Assembly (NCBI GenBank): GCA_017961685.1
Contig: JAGCWW010000040.1
Coordinates: forward strand, 62,001 to 126,000
Source of the DNA: Acholeplasmatales bacterium
Lineage (GTDB): Bacteria; Bacillota_I; Bacilli_A; Acholeplasmatales; JAEDCM01
Reading direction: 5' to 3'
Length of the DNA: 64,000 nucleotides
Part shown: positions 1-7,906 of the stretch, piece by piece
How the letters are laid out: every line of letters starts with the position of its first letter
How positions within the stretch are numbered: the stretch's first letter is position 1
Translations under genes and position numbers: made by a program
The notes under the pieces: generated by a model
Seen by the model: the letters and a program-made list of their open reading frames with translations, nothing else
Database searches by the model: none
What the model was told of the DNA's origin: nothing

Positions 1-593
1 TTTGGTTTAATTGGAAGTTCTTTTGAATATACTACCTTTAATTTATTTACATGTCTTTTCTTAAGTTCAATACGCATTACTTTAGCAAGTGGATCTACTG
101 ATGTTTTATAAATATCAGATACCTCTAGCATTGCTGGATTAAGTTTATTACCCGCACCCATAGCTGAAATAATTGGAATATTATTTTCTTTTGCTTTAAG
201 TATAATTGCTATTTTAGCAGTTACTGTATCAACCGCATCAATTACATAATCAAAACTTTTAAAATCAAATTCATCTTGATTATCTGGTAGGAAGAATTTA
301 TTAATTACTTCTACTTTTGCATTTTTATTTATACTTAAAATTCGATCTTTCATGCAATCACACTTATATTTACCTATAGTATCAAGGGTTGCGATTATTT
401 GACGATTTATATTAGTTAAAGCAACTGTATCACTATCTACTAAAACAAAATGTTCTATACCGCTTCTAGCAAGTGCTTCACAGACGTATCCACCAACACC
501 ACCAATGCCAAAAACAGCAACAGTAACATCCTTTAATTTTTCCATTGCACTACTACCTAGTAGTAATTCTGTTCTTGAGAATTGATTAAGCAT
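1..593 (-). CDS. tcdA: TcdA-like ThiF-family tRNA dehydratase, 3' end cut by window edge
   Basis: The frame starts at the ATG at 593..591, a few bases after GGAAGTG, and runs off the left edge; 197 codons are visible. The N-terminal half has the E1/ThiF nucleotide-binding loop FGIGGVGGYV near residue 30, then LVDSDTV and the TNINRQI signature. In TcdA/CsdL proteins this domain adenylates N6-threonylcarbamoyladenosine-37 of tRNA and cyclises it. The opening RTELLLG is typical of TcdA rather than of ThiF or MoeB, which act on sulfur-carrier proteins. The C-terminus is unseen, so the subfamily call is good but not proven. Confidence 0.78.
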   Translation of the reverse strand, partial: MLNQFSRTELLLGSSAMEKLKDVTVAVFGIGGVGGYVCEALARSGIEHFVLVDSDTVALTNINRQIIATLDTIGKYKCDCMKDRILSINKNAKVEVINKFFLPDNQDEFDFKSFDYVIDAVDTVTAKIAIILKAKENNIPIISAMGAGNKLNPAMLEVSDIYKTSVDPLAKVMRIELKKRHVNKLKVVYSKELPIKP

Positions 594-640
594 TAGTATC
601 ACTTCCAATCCTTTTTATTTTAGCACACCAAATAAAAAAA

Positions 641-658
641 GTCGATATTTCTATCGAC
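641..658 (-). terminator. Rho-independent terminator after the PrsW-like remnant
   Basis: The 7-bp stem GTCGATA/TATCGAC closes a four-base loop and is followed on the minus strand by seven Ts. It abuts the stop codon of the PrsW-like frame and separates it from the tcdA-like gene. Confidence 0.8.
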
Positions 659-1090
659 CTAATTATTAGTTTCACTAACTTCTACACTTTCTCTTTTTTG
701 TTTTCTTGCGGTTTTAATAGTTATAACAAATGTTACTATTGTATAAATAAAGTCTAAACCTATTGTTACACCTAAAACTATTCCACCATACATTTCACCA
801 TTTACTATCGCATTTTCTTCATTCATTAAGTAAGATGCAACACTTAAGGCAGCATCCCATGAACCATGAAGTAAGAATATTACTAGTGTTGCTAGCATTA
901 AATGGAAGATAGCTTTACCTTTTTTACCTTCGTTTTTATTATCTTTATATTTTTGATAATGTCTACCTTGATTCCATTGCCAAAGTAAATGCATTGGTAG
1001 TAATGAATTAACAATCAGAGAAAATGGGTTAAATACGACCACTTTTTCTACTATTCCATACATTAATCCAATACAACCAGCCGCAAACAT
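659..1090 (-). pseudogene. PrsW-family membrane protease, C-terminal remnant (5' end lost)
   Basis: The 143-residue frame matches the C-terminal half of PrsW-type intramembrane proteases. It has a GIVEK segment where PrsW has GFA..EN, a membrane H in LLPMHLL, and the third motif LLHGSWD. The first motif (EE..K) and the N-terminal helices are missing. The codons just before the assigned ATG (GTA GCT GAT TCT) still align with the family, including its conserved Asp, but a TGA closes the frame directly upstream. The ATG has no Shine-Dalgarno. A stretch reading KSKLEEYYD lies upstream in another frame, 37 bases away. I read this as a decayed gene; a short real gene is possible but less likely. 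Confidence 0.6.
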
Positions 1091-1190
1091 AGAATCAGCT
1101 ACTCATTTTTTTTGTTTTTTTGCTTGCGGCATCATAATATTCTTCTAATTTGCTTTTTTTAACGAAAAAAACTAAATTATCTAAATAAAA

Positions 1191-1215
1191 AAACCGATAC
1201 GAAAAGCATCAGTTT
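1191..1215 (-). terminator. Rho-independent terminator of the TetR/membrane-protein operon
   Basis: A 10-bp stem (AAACTGATGC with GTATCGGTTT, two G-T wobbles) is followed on the minus strand by a T run. It overlaps the 3' end of the membrane protein gene. Confidence 0.75.
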
Positions 1216-1849
1216 ATTGAATTAAATCCGTTTTATTCATTTTTAATTCTTTCTTATTTTTAATTTGACTTATAACTCCAACTACGCATAGTACCATGAA
1301 GTATAAACACCAAAATTCTAGAGCAATTACTCCACCATTTGATGAAGAACCTTCTTTCTTATCCATTAGTGGTGTCATAGGCATTATTAAACATGGTAAG
1401 AAAAATAATCCGTGAACCATAAGTAGTATTTTAAATGCCTTAGTTATTCTATCATTAGCTTTAATTGTTAAGCCTAAAAAGAAGGTAGATAAAGCCATTA
1501 TTCCATATCCAAGAAGATCTAGGTAAAACATTAAATTCATATTACCATAGTCTAAAACTTCAAGTACTTCAGCTGGCGCATTTCCTTTATTTACTACCGT
1601 TACTTGAGTGAAATAAACGATAAATATTAATACTGCATATATTGCTCCAAAGCCTAAGGCAAGAGATTTTAATGACTTATTTTCATTAACATCACTAGTT
1701 AAACCTGCAGTCATCATTAAGTAACCTATCGCAAGAATTATACATACAAAAAAGTATCCCATTTTAAAGTCTATAAGCAAAAATAATGCGAATAGAAAAG
1801 TTGTGACTAATGTAATTATTAGTCCTACTAATGTTATTTTTTTATCCAT
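1214..1849 (-). CDS. Six-helix membrane protein of unknown function, partner of TetR regulator
   Basis: The 211-residue protein has about six hydrophobic segments, with a polar Ser/Gly loop (KKEGSSSNGG) near residue 165 and a charged tail. I do not recognise the family and see no transporter signature. It has a strong site (AGGAGG) before its ATG. It lies nine bases downstream of the TetR gene on the same transcript, and a terminator follows. This one-target layout suggests it is the effector controlled by that regulator, perhaps answering a membrane-active or hydrophobic compound; that role is inference from position only. Confidence 0.75.
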   Translation of the reverse strand: MDKKITLVGLIITLVTTFLFALFLLIDFKMGYFFVCIILAIGYLMMTAGLTSDVNENKSLKSLALGFGAIYAVLIFIVYFTQVTVVNKGNAPAEVLEVLDYGNMNLMFYLDLLGYGIMALSTFFLGLTIKANDRITKAFKILLMVHGLFFLPCLIMPMTPLMDKKEGSSSNGGVIALEFWCLYFMVLCVVGVISQIKNKKELKMNKTDLIQ

Positions 1850-1858
1850 AAAAGCCTC

Positions 1859-2440
1859 CTATAATAATTTGTCAATTAAATCATCTATAAATCTATCTCT
1901 AAACTCTTTTTTTGTAAAATCATAACCTAAATAATTACTATTTGATAGTGATCTAATAAATGCAACTTGCATAGTGCTTGTTAAGTAAAAAGCAATTTTT
2001 TCTTTTTCAAGTTCATCTACTTCTAAATCATTTAAAACTCTAATAAAGCCTTTGGTTGTCATACTTGAATTGGAATTATCACTATAGTCTTTATAATCAT
2101 TTAGAATTGATATTCTAGCAATAGATTTATTATTAAACAAGAATTCAAATACTTTTTTTGCAGTGGCTGAAAGTTTATATTTAGCTTTGATATTATTATC
2201 AAGCGATGAATCAATATTTAAGTTTGGTGTAAAAGTTGTTACTACATTAAGTATTATTTTTTGAACACAGATAGTTATTAAATTATCTTTATTTCCAAAT
2301 AAGTAATTTATCAACCCAACTGCAACACCACTTCTTGTTGCAATTTCTCGTATAGTGGCTTTAGAAACATCACCATTATATTCATTAATAAGATTTATTG
2401 TTGCTTCTATTAATAGTTCTTTTGAATTCTCTTTTTTCAT
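1859..2440 (-). CDS. TetR/AcrR-family transcriptional regulator
   Basis: The N-terminal helix-turn-helix reads TIREIATRSGVAVGLINYLF then GNKDNLI, the standard TetR recognition helix and following loop; the rest is a helical ligand-binding domain without recognisable specificity. A longer frame begins at a TTG at 2455, but the promoter just upstream (-10 at 2461..2466) would start transcription near 2454. The ATG at 2440, preceded by GGTGATAGG, is therefore the likely start, with a very short leader. A 17-bp palindrome fills the promoter spacer, so the protein probably represses its own operon with the membrane protein behind it. Confidence 0.88.
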   Translation of the reverse strand: MKKENSKELLIEATINLINEYNGDVSKATIREIATRSGVAVGLINYLFGNKDNLITICVQKIILNVVTTFTPNLNIDSSLDNNIKAKYKLSATAKKVFEFLFNNKSIARISILNDYKDYSDNSNSSMTTKGFIRVLNDLEVDELEKEKIAFYLTSTMQVAFIRSLSNSNYLGYDFTKKEFRDRFIDDLIDKLL

Positions 2441-2460
2441 CCTATCACCATCCAAAACAT

Positions 2461-2489
2461 ATTATACTGAACATTGTTCAGTTTGTCAA
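2461..2489 (-). promoter_or_regulatory. Consensus promoter with TetR operator inside the spacer
   Basis: On the minus strand a perfect -35 TTGACA (2484..2489) and a perfect -10 TATAAT (2461..2466) are 17 bases apart. The spacer is a 17-bp inverted repeat, ACTGAACA-A-TGTTCAGT (2466..2482). Operators of this kind beside a TetR gene usually block RNA polymerase until the ligand binds. Confidence 0.9.
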
Positions 2490-2502
2490 CAAAAAAAATA
2501 TA

Positions 2503-2522
2503 AGCCACTAATTAAAGTGGCT
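2503..2522 (-). terminator. Rho-independent terminator
   Basis: A 7-bp stem AGCCACT/AGTGGCT is followed on the minus strand by TATATTTTTTTT. It ends the 2533..2964 gene and insulates it from the TetR promoter that follows directly. Confidence 0.85.
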
Positions 2523-2532
2523 ATTTTTCATA

Positions 2533-2964
2533 TTATAAAAAATAAGGTTCTAAAATATCATTAGGAATTAATGATTCAAGAAAATATTTTAGTTGAGTGT
2601 TATTATTCATAGATAGGCTTCCAAATATTCTCTTTTTAACCTTTGTTCCATCATCATAATACACTGTCATTTCAACACTACCTATATCAGCACCACAGCC
2701 ACATATATCACTTAAATCAGTTATTAAGTTTGCTAGTATTTCTAGATGATTAAAGTCTTGTCTTTCAACATATATATCAATCTTTTTATTAAAGATATAT
2801 TTCCATGATGATTCAACAGGTACATAATTATCATTATCTATTTTATGATAATCTTTTCTTTTATAAGTAACTCTGTCTCTTGTGATAGTCATCTTTTCTT
2901 CCCAGTGGATATATTCAGGTCCAAGCCTACCATCAAAATATGTAATCTCAATCTTCTTTACCAT
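2533..2964 (-). CDS. Hypothetical protein, soluble, single-gene unit
   Basis: The protein of about 143 residues has no membrane segment or signal peptide. It opens MVKKIEITYFDGR, and its middle has a GCGADIGSVEMTVYY stretch that looks like alternating beta-strands. I do not recognise the family. A longer frame starts at a GTG (2973), but that GTG lies within the AGGTGAG ribosome site that serves the ATG at 2964, so the shorter form is preferred. Its own terminator follows (2503..2522), and another terminator separates it from the TtcA-like gene, so it may be transcribed alone. Confidence 0.7.
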   Translation of the reverse strand: MVKKIEITYFDGRLGPEYIHWEEKMTITRDRVTYKRKDYHKIDNDNYVPVESSWKYIFNKKIDIYVERQDFNHLEILANLITDLSDICGCGADIGSVEMTVYYDDGTKVKKRIFGSLSMNNNTQLKYFLESLIPNDILEPYFL

Positions 2965-2994
2965 ATTACTCACCTATTATAATTATATCATAAA

Positions 2995-3020
2995 AAAGGT
3001 TTGAAGTTAATCAAACCTTT
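2995..3020 (-). terminator. Rho-independent terminator after TtcA-like gene
   Basis: A 10-bp stem (AAAGGTTTGA/TCAAACCTTT) is followed by a run of Ts on the minus strand, just past the stop at 3023. Confidence 0.85.
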
Positions 3021-3022
3021 AA

Positions 3023-3883
3023 TTACTTTTTATTATCCTTTTTTTCATATTCTTCTAAGAATGTATGTCTAATTCCATCTTTCTTATAACCTATTATTTT
3101 ATCCATATTTACATTAGTTGCTGCTGAAAAGATATTTTCTTCCACAGTATCACTATAATGTTTCTTTAATTCTTGAATTAGGTTTTTAGTAGTAAGTCTT
3201 TTACTAGCATTAATTTCATTATCAACTGAGCAAGCCTCCGTAAAACGACATGCACACATAAGAAATCTTAAACCATTAGCTTTAGCCCATGTCTTTATAT
3301 CCTTTTCTCTAATAAGATATAAAGGTCTTATTAATTCCATACCTTCATAATTATCACTATGAAGCTTAGGAAGCATTGTTTGAAATGAACCAGTATTTAG
3401 CATATTCATTAAAATTGTTTCTATAACATCATCATAATGATGTCCTAAAGCAATTTTATTGCATCCCATATCTTGAGCTATTCTATATAGTGCGCCTCTT
3501 CTCATTTTAGCACAAAGGTAACACATGTTTTTTTCTTGAGCATTCGCAACTTCAAAAATATTAGTTTCTACAATTACAGCTGGAATTCCTAATATTTCTA
3601 AATTCTTTTTTGTATATTCTAAATTGGCTTCATTATAACCAGGATTCATAACTAAATATTTAACTTCAAAATCAAAATCTGAATGTTTTTTTAATTCTTG
3701 AAATAATTTGGCAAGTAACATTGAATCTTTACCACCAGATATACAAGCACACACAACATCATTTGGTTTAATTAATTCATAGTCCTTTATTGCCTTTATA
3801 AAAGGAGCCCATAATTTTGATCTATATGTAGTTATAATAGAACGTTCTATTTGTTGTTGTCTTGTTAATTCTCTTTTAGCCAT
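3023..3883 (-). CDS. ttcA: TtcA-like tRNA thiolation ATPase (PP-loop superfamily)
   Basis: The 286-residue protein has the PP-loop SGGKDSM at about residue 49, which binds ATP to adenylate a tRNA base. It also has CYLC near the middle and CACRF further on; TtcA uses such cysteines to hold an iron-sulfur cluster and thiolate cytidine-32. GHHYDDVIETILMN is the other conserved block of the TtcA/TilS superfamily. The cysteine pattern favours TtcA over the lysidine synthase TilS, though Firmicute members of this group are poorly studied. It is preceded by tmRNA and ends at its own terminator. Confidence 0.8.
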   Translation of the reverse strand: MAKRELTRQQQIERSIITTYRSKLWAPFIKAIKDYELIKPNDVVCACISGGKDSMLLAKLFQELKKHSDFDFEVKYLVMNPGYNEANLEYTKKNLEILGIPAVIVETNIFEVANAQEKNMCYLCAKMRRGALYRIAQDMGCNKIALGHHYDDVIETILMNMLNTGSFQTMLPKLHSDNYEGMELIRPLYLIREKDIKTWAKANGLRFLMCACRFTEACSVDNEINASKRLTTKNLIQELKKHYSDTVEENIFSAATNVNMDKIIGYKKDGIRHTFLEEYEKKDNKK

Positions 3884-3908
3884 AAATCATTACATCCTTT
3901 TTCTTTTT

Positions 3909-4296
3909 TGGTGGAGGTGAGGGGAGTCGAACCCCTGTACACACTACAAATCCATATACTACCTACATGCTTAGCTACAATTTAACTTTCAGTAATACCA
4001 GGTATCCTAGCGAACCAAATACTACCTACATCCAATTAAATTCATCTTTTCGGTTAGGATCGCGCCTAAAGGTATATCCCTGCTGACTGAGTATCTAGAT
4101 AGCGGTGCAGGAAAGGCCACTAAATAGATATCGCTCTATACCTCGCGGGTAATTAGCAAGCGAATGCAGCGTTCATATTGTTTGAACGTGCGAATAAATT
4201 TGTTTTTCCGGTTATTTGAAACCTCGAGTTTTAACGTGCTTAACCACGACATGCAAGTATACTTCAATTTAGCATGGCGAATCCATAAACACCCCC
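3909..4296 (-). ncRNA. ssrA: Transfer-messenger RNA (tmRNA)
   Basis: The two ends pair as a tRNA-like acceptor, GGGGGUG (5', from 4296) with CACCUCC, followed by an encoded CCA ending at 3909. The 3' part has the T-arm GGGGTTCGACTCCCC and the 5' part GGATTCG. The length is 388 nt. An internal frame at about 4143..4205 reads GKTNLFARSNNMNAAFAC then TAA. The GKTN start matches Bacillus-type tags, but the AFAC end is unusual. The RNA rescues stalled ribosomes with SmpB, whose gene ends four bases upstream, so the two are probably co-expressed and the RNA processed. Confidence 0.97.
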
Positions 4297-4300
4297 GTGT

Positions 4301-4744
4301 TTATCTATCTTTCATACTAGACTCTATTTTTCTCATTTGATCTTTTTTCTTTAGATCTTCTCTCTTATCATATAATTTCTTACCTTGACATACACCTATT
4401 TCAAGTTTTGCAAGGCCTTTATCAATATACAACTTAAGAGGTATAATTGTTAACCCCTTAAGTTGTATTTTTTGGCTTAATTTAAGGATTTCTTTTTTGT
4501 GAAGTAGTAATTTTCTATCTCTTGTTTCTTTATGGTTAAAGATATTACCAAAAGAATACTTAGCGATATGCATTCCGATAATAAATGCTTCATTATTTTT
4601 AATACTTACATAAGCATCATTAATGTTAGCCTTAGAATCTCTTATTGACTTTATCTCTGTACCTGTAAGTACTATTCCAGCTTCATAAGTATCAAGTATA
4701 AAATACTCATGATATGCCTTCTTATTAGAAGCAATTATCTTCAT
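4301..4744 (-). CDS. smpB: SsrA-binding protein SmpB
   Basis: The 147-residue protein opens IASNKKAYHEYFILDTYEAG and has the SmpB core TGTEIKSIRDSKANINDAYV and the basic tail KKLYDKREDLKKKD. SmpB fits the tRNA-like end of tmRNA into the empty A site of stalled ribosomes, and its tail sits in the mRNA channel. Length and motifs are standard. Its ATG overlaps the rnr stop by one base (TAATG), and the tmRNA gene begins four bases after its own stop. The order rnr-smpB-ssrA is that of Bacillus. Confidence 0.97.
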   Translation of the reverse strand: MKIIASNKKAYHEYFILDTYEAGIVLTGTEIKSIRDSKANINDAYVSIKNNEAFIIGMHIAKYSFGNIFNHKETRDRKLLLHKKEILKLSQKIQLKGLTIIPLKLYIDKGLAKLEIGVCQGKKLYDKREDLKKKDQMRKIESSMKDR

Positions 4745-6804
4745 TACTCTTCCTCCTTAATCACAAAATCTATTTGCATTAACGCCTTATTTGCTTTAAC
4801 GCAAACGACATTTAACTTATCTCCTATTCTAAAAGTTTTACCATTATATGGATTAACTAGTTGCATCAATTCATCATTAAAGATGTATCTTCCTTTAATT
4901 GATTGAAGACTAATTAAACCTTCAATAGTGTTATCTAGCATAACATATAAGCCATAACTAGTTATACCACTAATTAAACCAACATATTCTTCTCCTATAT
5001 GATTTTCCATATATTCTGCGCTCTTCATCTTATCTACATCTCTTTCACAGTCTACTGCTCTACGTTCTGTTTTAGATGTATGTTCAGCAATCTCATCAAT
5101 TGATGTGTAATATGATTTATCATATTCATAATCAAATAAGTATTTACGTAATAATCTATGAACAGTTAAATCTGGATAACGTCTAATAGGGGATGTGAAG
5201 TGTGTATAATCTTGGAAAGCAAGACCGTAATGTCCAAGTGGTTCTTTCGCATAACGTGCTTTCATCATACATCTTAATAGTACGCTATTAGTAACGTATT
5301 TTTTATCATCATCAACTGTTTTAAGTAGCTTTTGAAGTTCAAATTGGCTTATTTGATCAGCCTTTTTATGAGGATTAATTCCAAGTCCCTTTAAAATCTT
5401 AACCATCTGTTCCATTTTAGTTGGATCTGGGTTTTCATGAACTCTATATAAGAATGGTAAATTCATATTCTTAATAGTCTTTGCGACTGTTTGGTTTGCA
5501 ATTAACATAAACTCTTCGATTATGTTTTCTGCGATTCCTCTATCATGTGGTTTAACATCGATACAATTACCATCAGGATCACATATGATTTTTGGTTCTA
5601 GAGTTTGGAATTCTATTGAACCATTAATCATTCTTCTATTCTTTAAGATGTGTGCTAAATCACGCATGTTAAATACCATTTTATGTAAATCTGGATATAT
5701 TGAATCTCCATCAATTATTTTATTAACATTCTTATAAGTCATTCTATAATTTGAATGAATTATAGTTGGTTCTATTTTACTATCAATGACAAATCCTTTC
5801 TTATCAATAGTCATTTTACATGTAATAGTTAATCTATCAATATCTCCATTAAGTGAACATATACCATTAGATAAATAGTGAGGAAGCATTGGAATAACTG
5901 TATCAGCTAAATAAACGCTAGTACCTCTAAAATAAGCTTCTTTATCTATTTCAGAACCTTCTAAAACATAATGGCTTACATCCATTATATGGACATATAA
6001 TTCATATTTATCATTTACTATCTCTAAGCTTACACCATCATCTAAGTCTTTCGCATCATCACCATCAATTGTAATAGTTAATAAATTACGGTAGTCTACT
6101 CTACCTTCTATTTCATTATCTAATACGTGATCAGGTATTTCTTTAATCTCTTCCATTACAGCTTCAGGGAATGTATAAGGTATATCATAAGCTTCACATA
6201 AAGATAAAATATCTACATGTGGATCATTTTCATGACCAAGTATTTTATCTACCTTACAAGTGATGTAATCAAAGTGATAACTTGTGACGCTACATACTAC
6301 TTTATGGCCCTTAACTGCGCCATTTTCTTGACCTTTATTAATTCTAATTTCATAGTCGATTTTTTTATCATCAGGTATAACTTTTTTACCATCAAACACA
6401 CCAACTATTTTCTTAATCTTTCGATCTAATATTTCTATAACACAGCCTTCATCTTTTTGACCATATTTAGAAAATCTAGGTAATATTACTACTTTAACTG
6501 TATCATCATTATGGGCATCATTAATAAAGTCTTTAGGAATAAAGATATCTTTATCTAACCCATCTACTGATACAAAGCCATAACCAGCTTCTTTTACTTC
6601 GATAATTCCAGTATAGATAGTGAAGTTTTCTACCAAACCAAAATAATCACCAGCGTGAATTATTTTATTATCATCAATTAATTCATTTAAAACTTTTTTA
6701 ACAACTAAAACATCACTCTTATTCTTAACCTTAAGACTTACACAAATATCATGCATAGTCGCTCTTTTCTTCGTTTTTAAGAAGGTTAGTATTTTCTCTT
6801 TCAT
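4744..6804 (-). CDS. rnr: Ribonuclease R
   Basis: The 686-residue protein has an N-terminal winged-helix start, cold-shock domains (VEVKEAGYGFVSVDG, DIFIPKDFINDAH), the RNB catalytic core with the acidic cluster ITIDGDDAKDLDDGVSL, the later motif FTSPIRRYPDLTVHRLL, and a C-terminal S1 domain. RNase R is a processive 3'-5' exonuclease that degrades structured RNA, including messages on ribosomes rescued by tmRNA. It is translated ahead of smpB with one-base overlap. A GAGGTGG site precedes the ATG, and a -10-like TATAAT lies about 20 bases upstream, after the secG terminator. Confidence 0.97.
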   Translation of the reverse strand: MKEKILTFLKTKKRATMHDICVSLKVKNKSDVLVVKKVLNELIDDNKIIHAGDYFGLVENFTIYTGIIEVKEAGYGFVSVDGLDKDIFIPKDFINDAHNDDTVKVVILPRFSKYGQKDEGCVIEILDRKIKKIVGVFDGKKVIPDDKKIDYEIRINKGQENGAVKGHKVVCSVTSYHFDYITCKVDKILGHENDPHVDILSLCEAYDIPYTFPEAVMEEIKEIPDHVLDNEIEGRVDYRNLLTITIDGDDAKDLDDGVSLEIVNDKYELYVHIMDVSHYVLEGSEIDKEAYFRGTSVYLADTVIPMLPHYLSNGICSLNGDIDRLTITCKMTIDKKGFVIDSKIEPTIIHSNYRMTYKNVNKIIDGDSIYPDLHKMVFNMRDLAHILKNRRMINGSIEFQTLEPKIICDPDGNCIDVKPHDRGIAENIIEEFMLIANQTVAKTIKNMNLPFLYRVHENPDPTKMEQMVKILKGLGINPHKKADQISQFELQKLLKTVDDDKKYVTNSVLLRCMMKARYAKEPLGHYGLAFQDYTHFTSPIRRYPDLTVHRLLRKYLFDYEYDKSYYTSIDEIAEHTSKTERRAVDCERDVDKMKSAEYMENHIGEEYVGLISGITSYGLYVMLDNTIEGLISLQSIKGRYIFNDELMQLVNPYNGKTFRIGDKLNVVCVKANKALMQIDFVIKEEE

Positions 6805-6860
6805 ATTACCACCTCACTTTTATTATAACATAGTTATGACTATATTTTTAGGCAATAAAA

Positions 6861-6881
6861 AAATGATTTTAAAAATCATTT
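6861..6881 (-). terminator. Rho-independent terminator after secG
   Basis: An A/T-rich 10-bp stem (AAATGATTTT/AAAATCATTT) is followed on the minus strand by seven Ts. It lies between secG and rnr, so rnr needs readthrough or its own promoter. Confidence 0.7.
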
Positions 6882-6892
6882 CTTCATAGCTA

Positions 6893-7120
6893 TTATCTAG
6901 GAACTATTGTTGCAACGAATGTTAACACTAAGAACAATACAGCAACAAACGCAGTGACTATACTCATTACCCTTTCAATACCTCTTTGCTTTTGGTTTTT
7001 GAATAGGTCTGTCTTTTCACCACTGAATGCATCTTGGATATTGTCTTTTGATTCTTGCATCATAATTAAGACTATTAATAATAAGGCTACTACCAAAACG
7101 ATATAATCGATTGCTTTCAT
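6893..7120 (-). CDS. secG: Protein translocase subunit SecG
   Basis: The 75-residue protein has two membrane helices around residues 5-20 and 52-73. The loop between them carries the family sequence MMQESKDN and a short GLF-like stretch (AFSGEKTDLF). SecG is the small accessory subunit of the SecYEG channel. Place and order (secG-rnr-smpB-ssrA) match Bacillus, supporting the call despite the short length. GGAGG precedes the ATG. Confidence 0.92.
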   Translation of the reverse strand: MKAIDYIVLVVALLLIVLIMMQESKDNIQDAFSGEKTDLFKNQKQRGIERVMSIVTAFVAVLFLVLTFVATIVPR

Positions 7121-7173
7121 AGATTTATTCCTCCATTACAAGTGTAATTACCTCTATAATTACATACATAGTT

Positions 7174-7201
7174 ATTTTACCATAAATTTGTATTTAGTCA
7201 A
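7174..7201 (-). promoter_or_regulatory. Probable promoter of secG
   Basis: On the minus strand TTGACT (7196..7201) and TAAAAT (7174..7179) are separated by 16 bases, with secG about 55 bases downstream. A 7-bp hairpin (GTAATTA/TAATTAC) lies in the leader. Confidence 0.65.
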
Positions 7202-7221
7202 TCAAAAAGTATAAAAAATAA

Positions 7222-7243
7222 GGGATATGTTCTAACATATCCC
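7222..7243 (-). terminator. Rho-independent terminator after lemA
   Basis: A perfect 10-bp stem (GGGATATGTT/AACATATCCC) with a two-base centre is followed on the minus strand by TTATTTTTTA. It ends the transcript that begins at the SAM riboswitch. Confidence 0.88.
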
Positions 7244-7261
7244 AAATATTTATTATAAATT

Positions 7262-7849
7262 TTAGCTGAAATCCATTTTAACGTCTTGACGTTTTTGTTC
7301 TTCTGCTTCAAAGAAGTCACGTTTTGTAATTCCTTTTTTGTTAGCAACAAAGCTTGAAGGGAAAACAACGATAGCTTCGTTTAATGCTCTAACGTTAGAG
7401 TTGTAAACACGTCTTGCAGCTTGTAAGTTTTCTTCAATGTCCATAACAGCGCTATTTAATTGAGAGAAATTCTTGTCAGCCTTTAATTCTGGATATCTTT
7501 CCATAACGATGTTGATATTCTTCATAGCTTGGTTCATTTGAGCTTCGCATTCTTGCTTTTCAGCAATTGAAGATCCAGTTACTGGTCTACGCATTTCAAT
7601 AACACCGATTAGTGTTTCTTTTTCATGCTTAGCATAACCTTTAGTGATGTCTAACATCTTAGAAAGTGTATCAAATCTCTTAGTTAATTGTACATCGATA
7701 CCTGATACTGCTTCATCACACTTAACGTTCATTCTTAGTAATCTGTTTCCAGTCTTAATATACCAAGCAACGAAAGCGATGATGATGATAAGAATTAGTA
7801 GAACAACCCCACCAATTACAATTGGAACAATTGGTAAATCATAAAACAT
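7262..7849 (-). CDS. lemA: LemA family membrane protein
   Basis: The 195-residue protein has one N-terminal helix (about residues 7-28, Val/Ile rich), then a helical domain. The LemA signatures are visible: CDEAVSGIDVQLTKRFD, the turn near YPELKADKNF, and AARRVYNSNVRALNEAI with the following FPSSFVA. LemA proteins are widespread and their function is unsettled. It follows a DUF3137 gene by 57 bases, a pairing common in Firmicutes, and is the last gene before a terminator. With no terminator seen back to metK, it may be part of the SAM-riboswitch operon. Confidence 0.93.
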   Translation of the reverse strand: MFYDLPIVPIVIGGVVLLILIIIIAFVAWYIKTGNRLLRMNVKCDEAVSGIDVQLTKRFDTLSKMLDITKGYAKHEKETLIGVIEMRRPVTGSSIAEKQECEAQMNQAMKNINIVMERYPELKADKNFSQLNSAVMDIEENLQAARRVYNSNVRALNEAIVVFPSSFVANKKGITKRDFFEAEEQKRQDVKMDFS

Positions 7850-7906
7850 AATTATATCCTCCTATATAAATTATTATATTTGCATTAACAGATTCCTCTG
7901 TACTTG

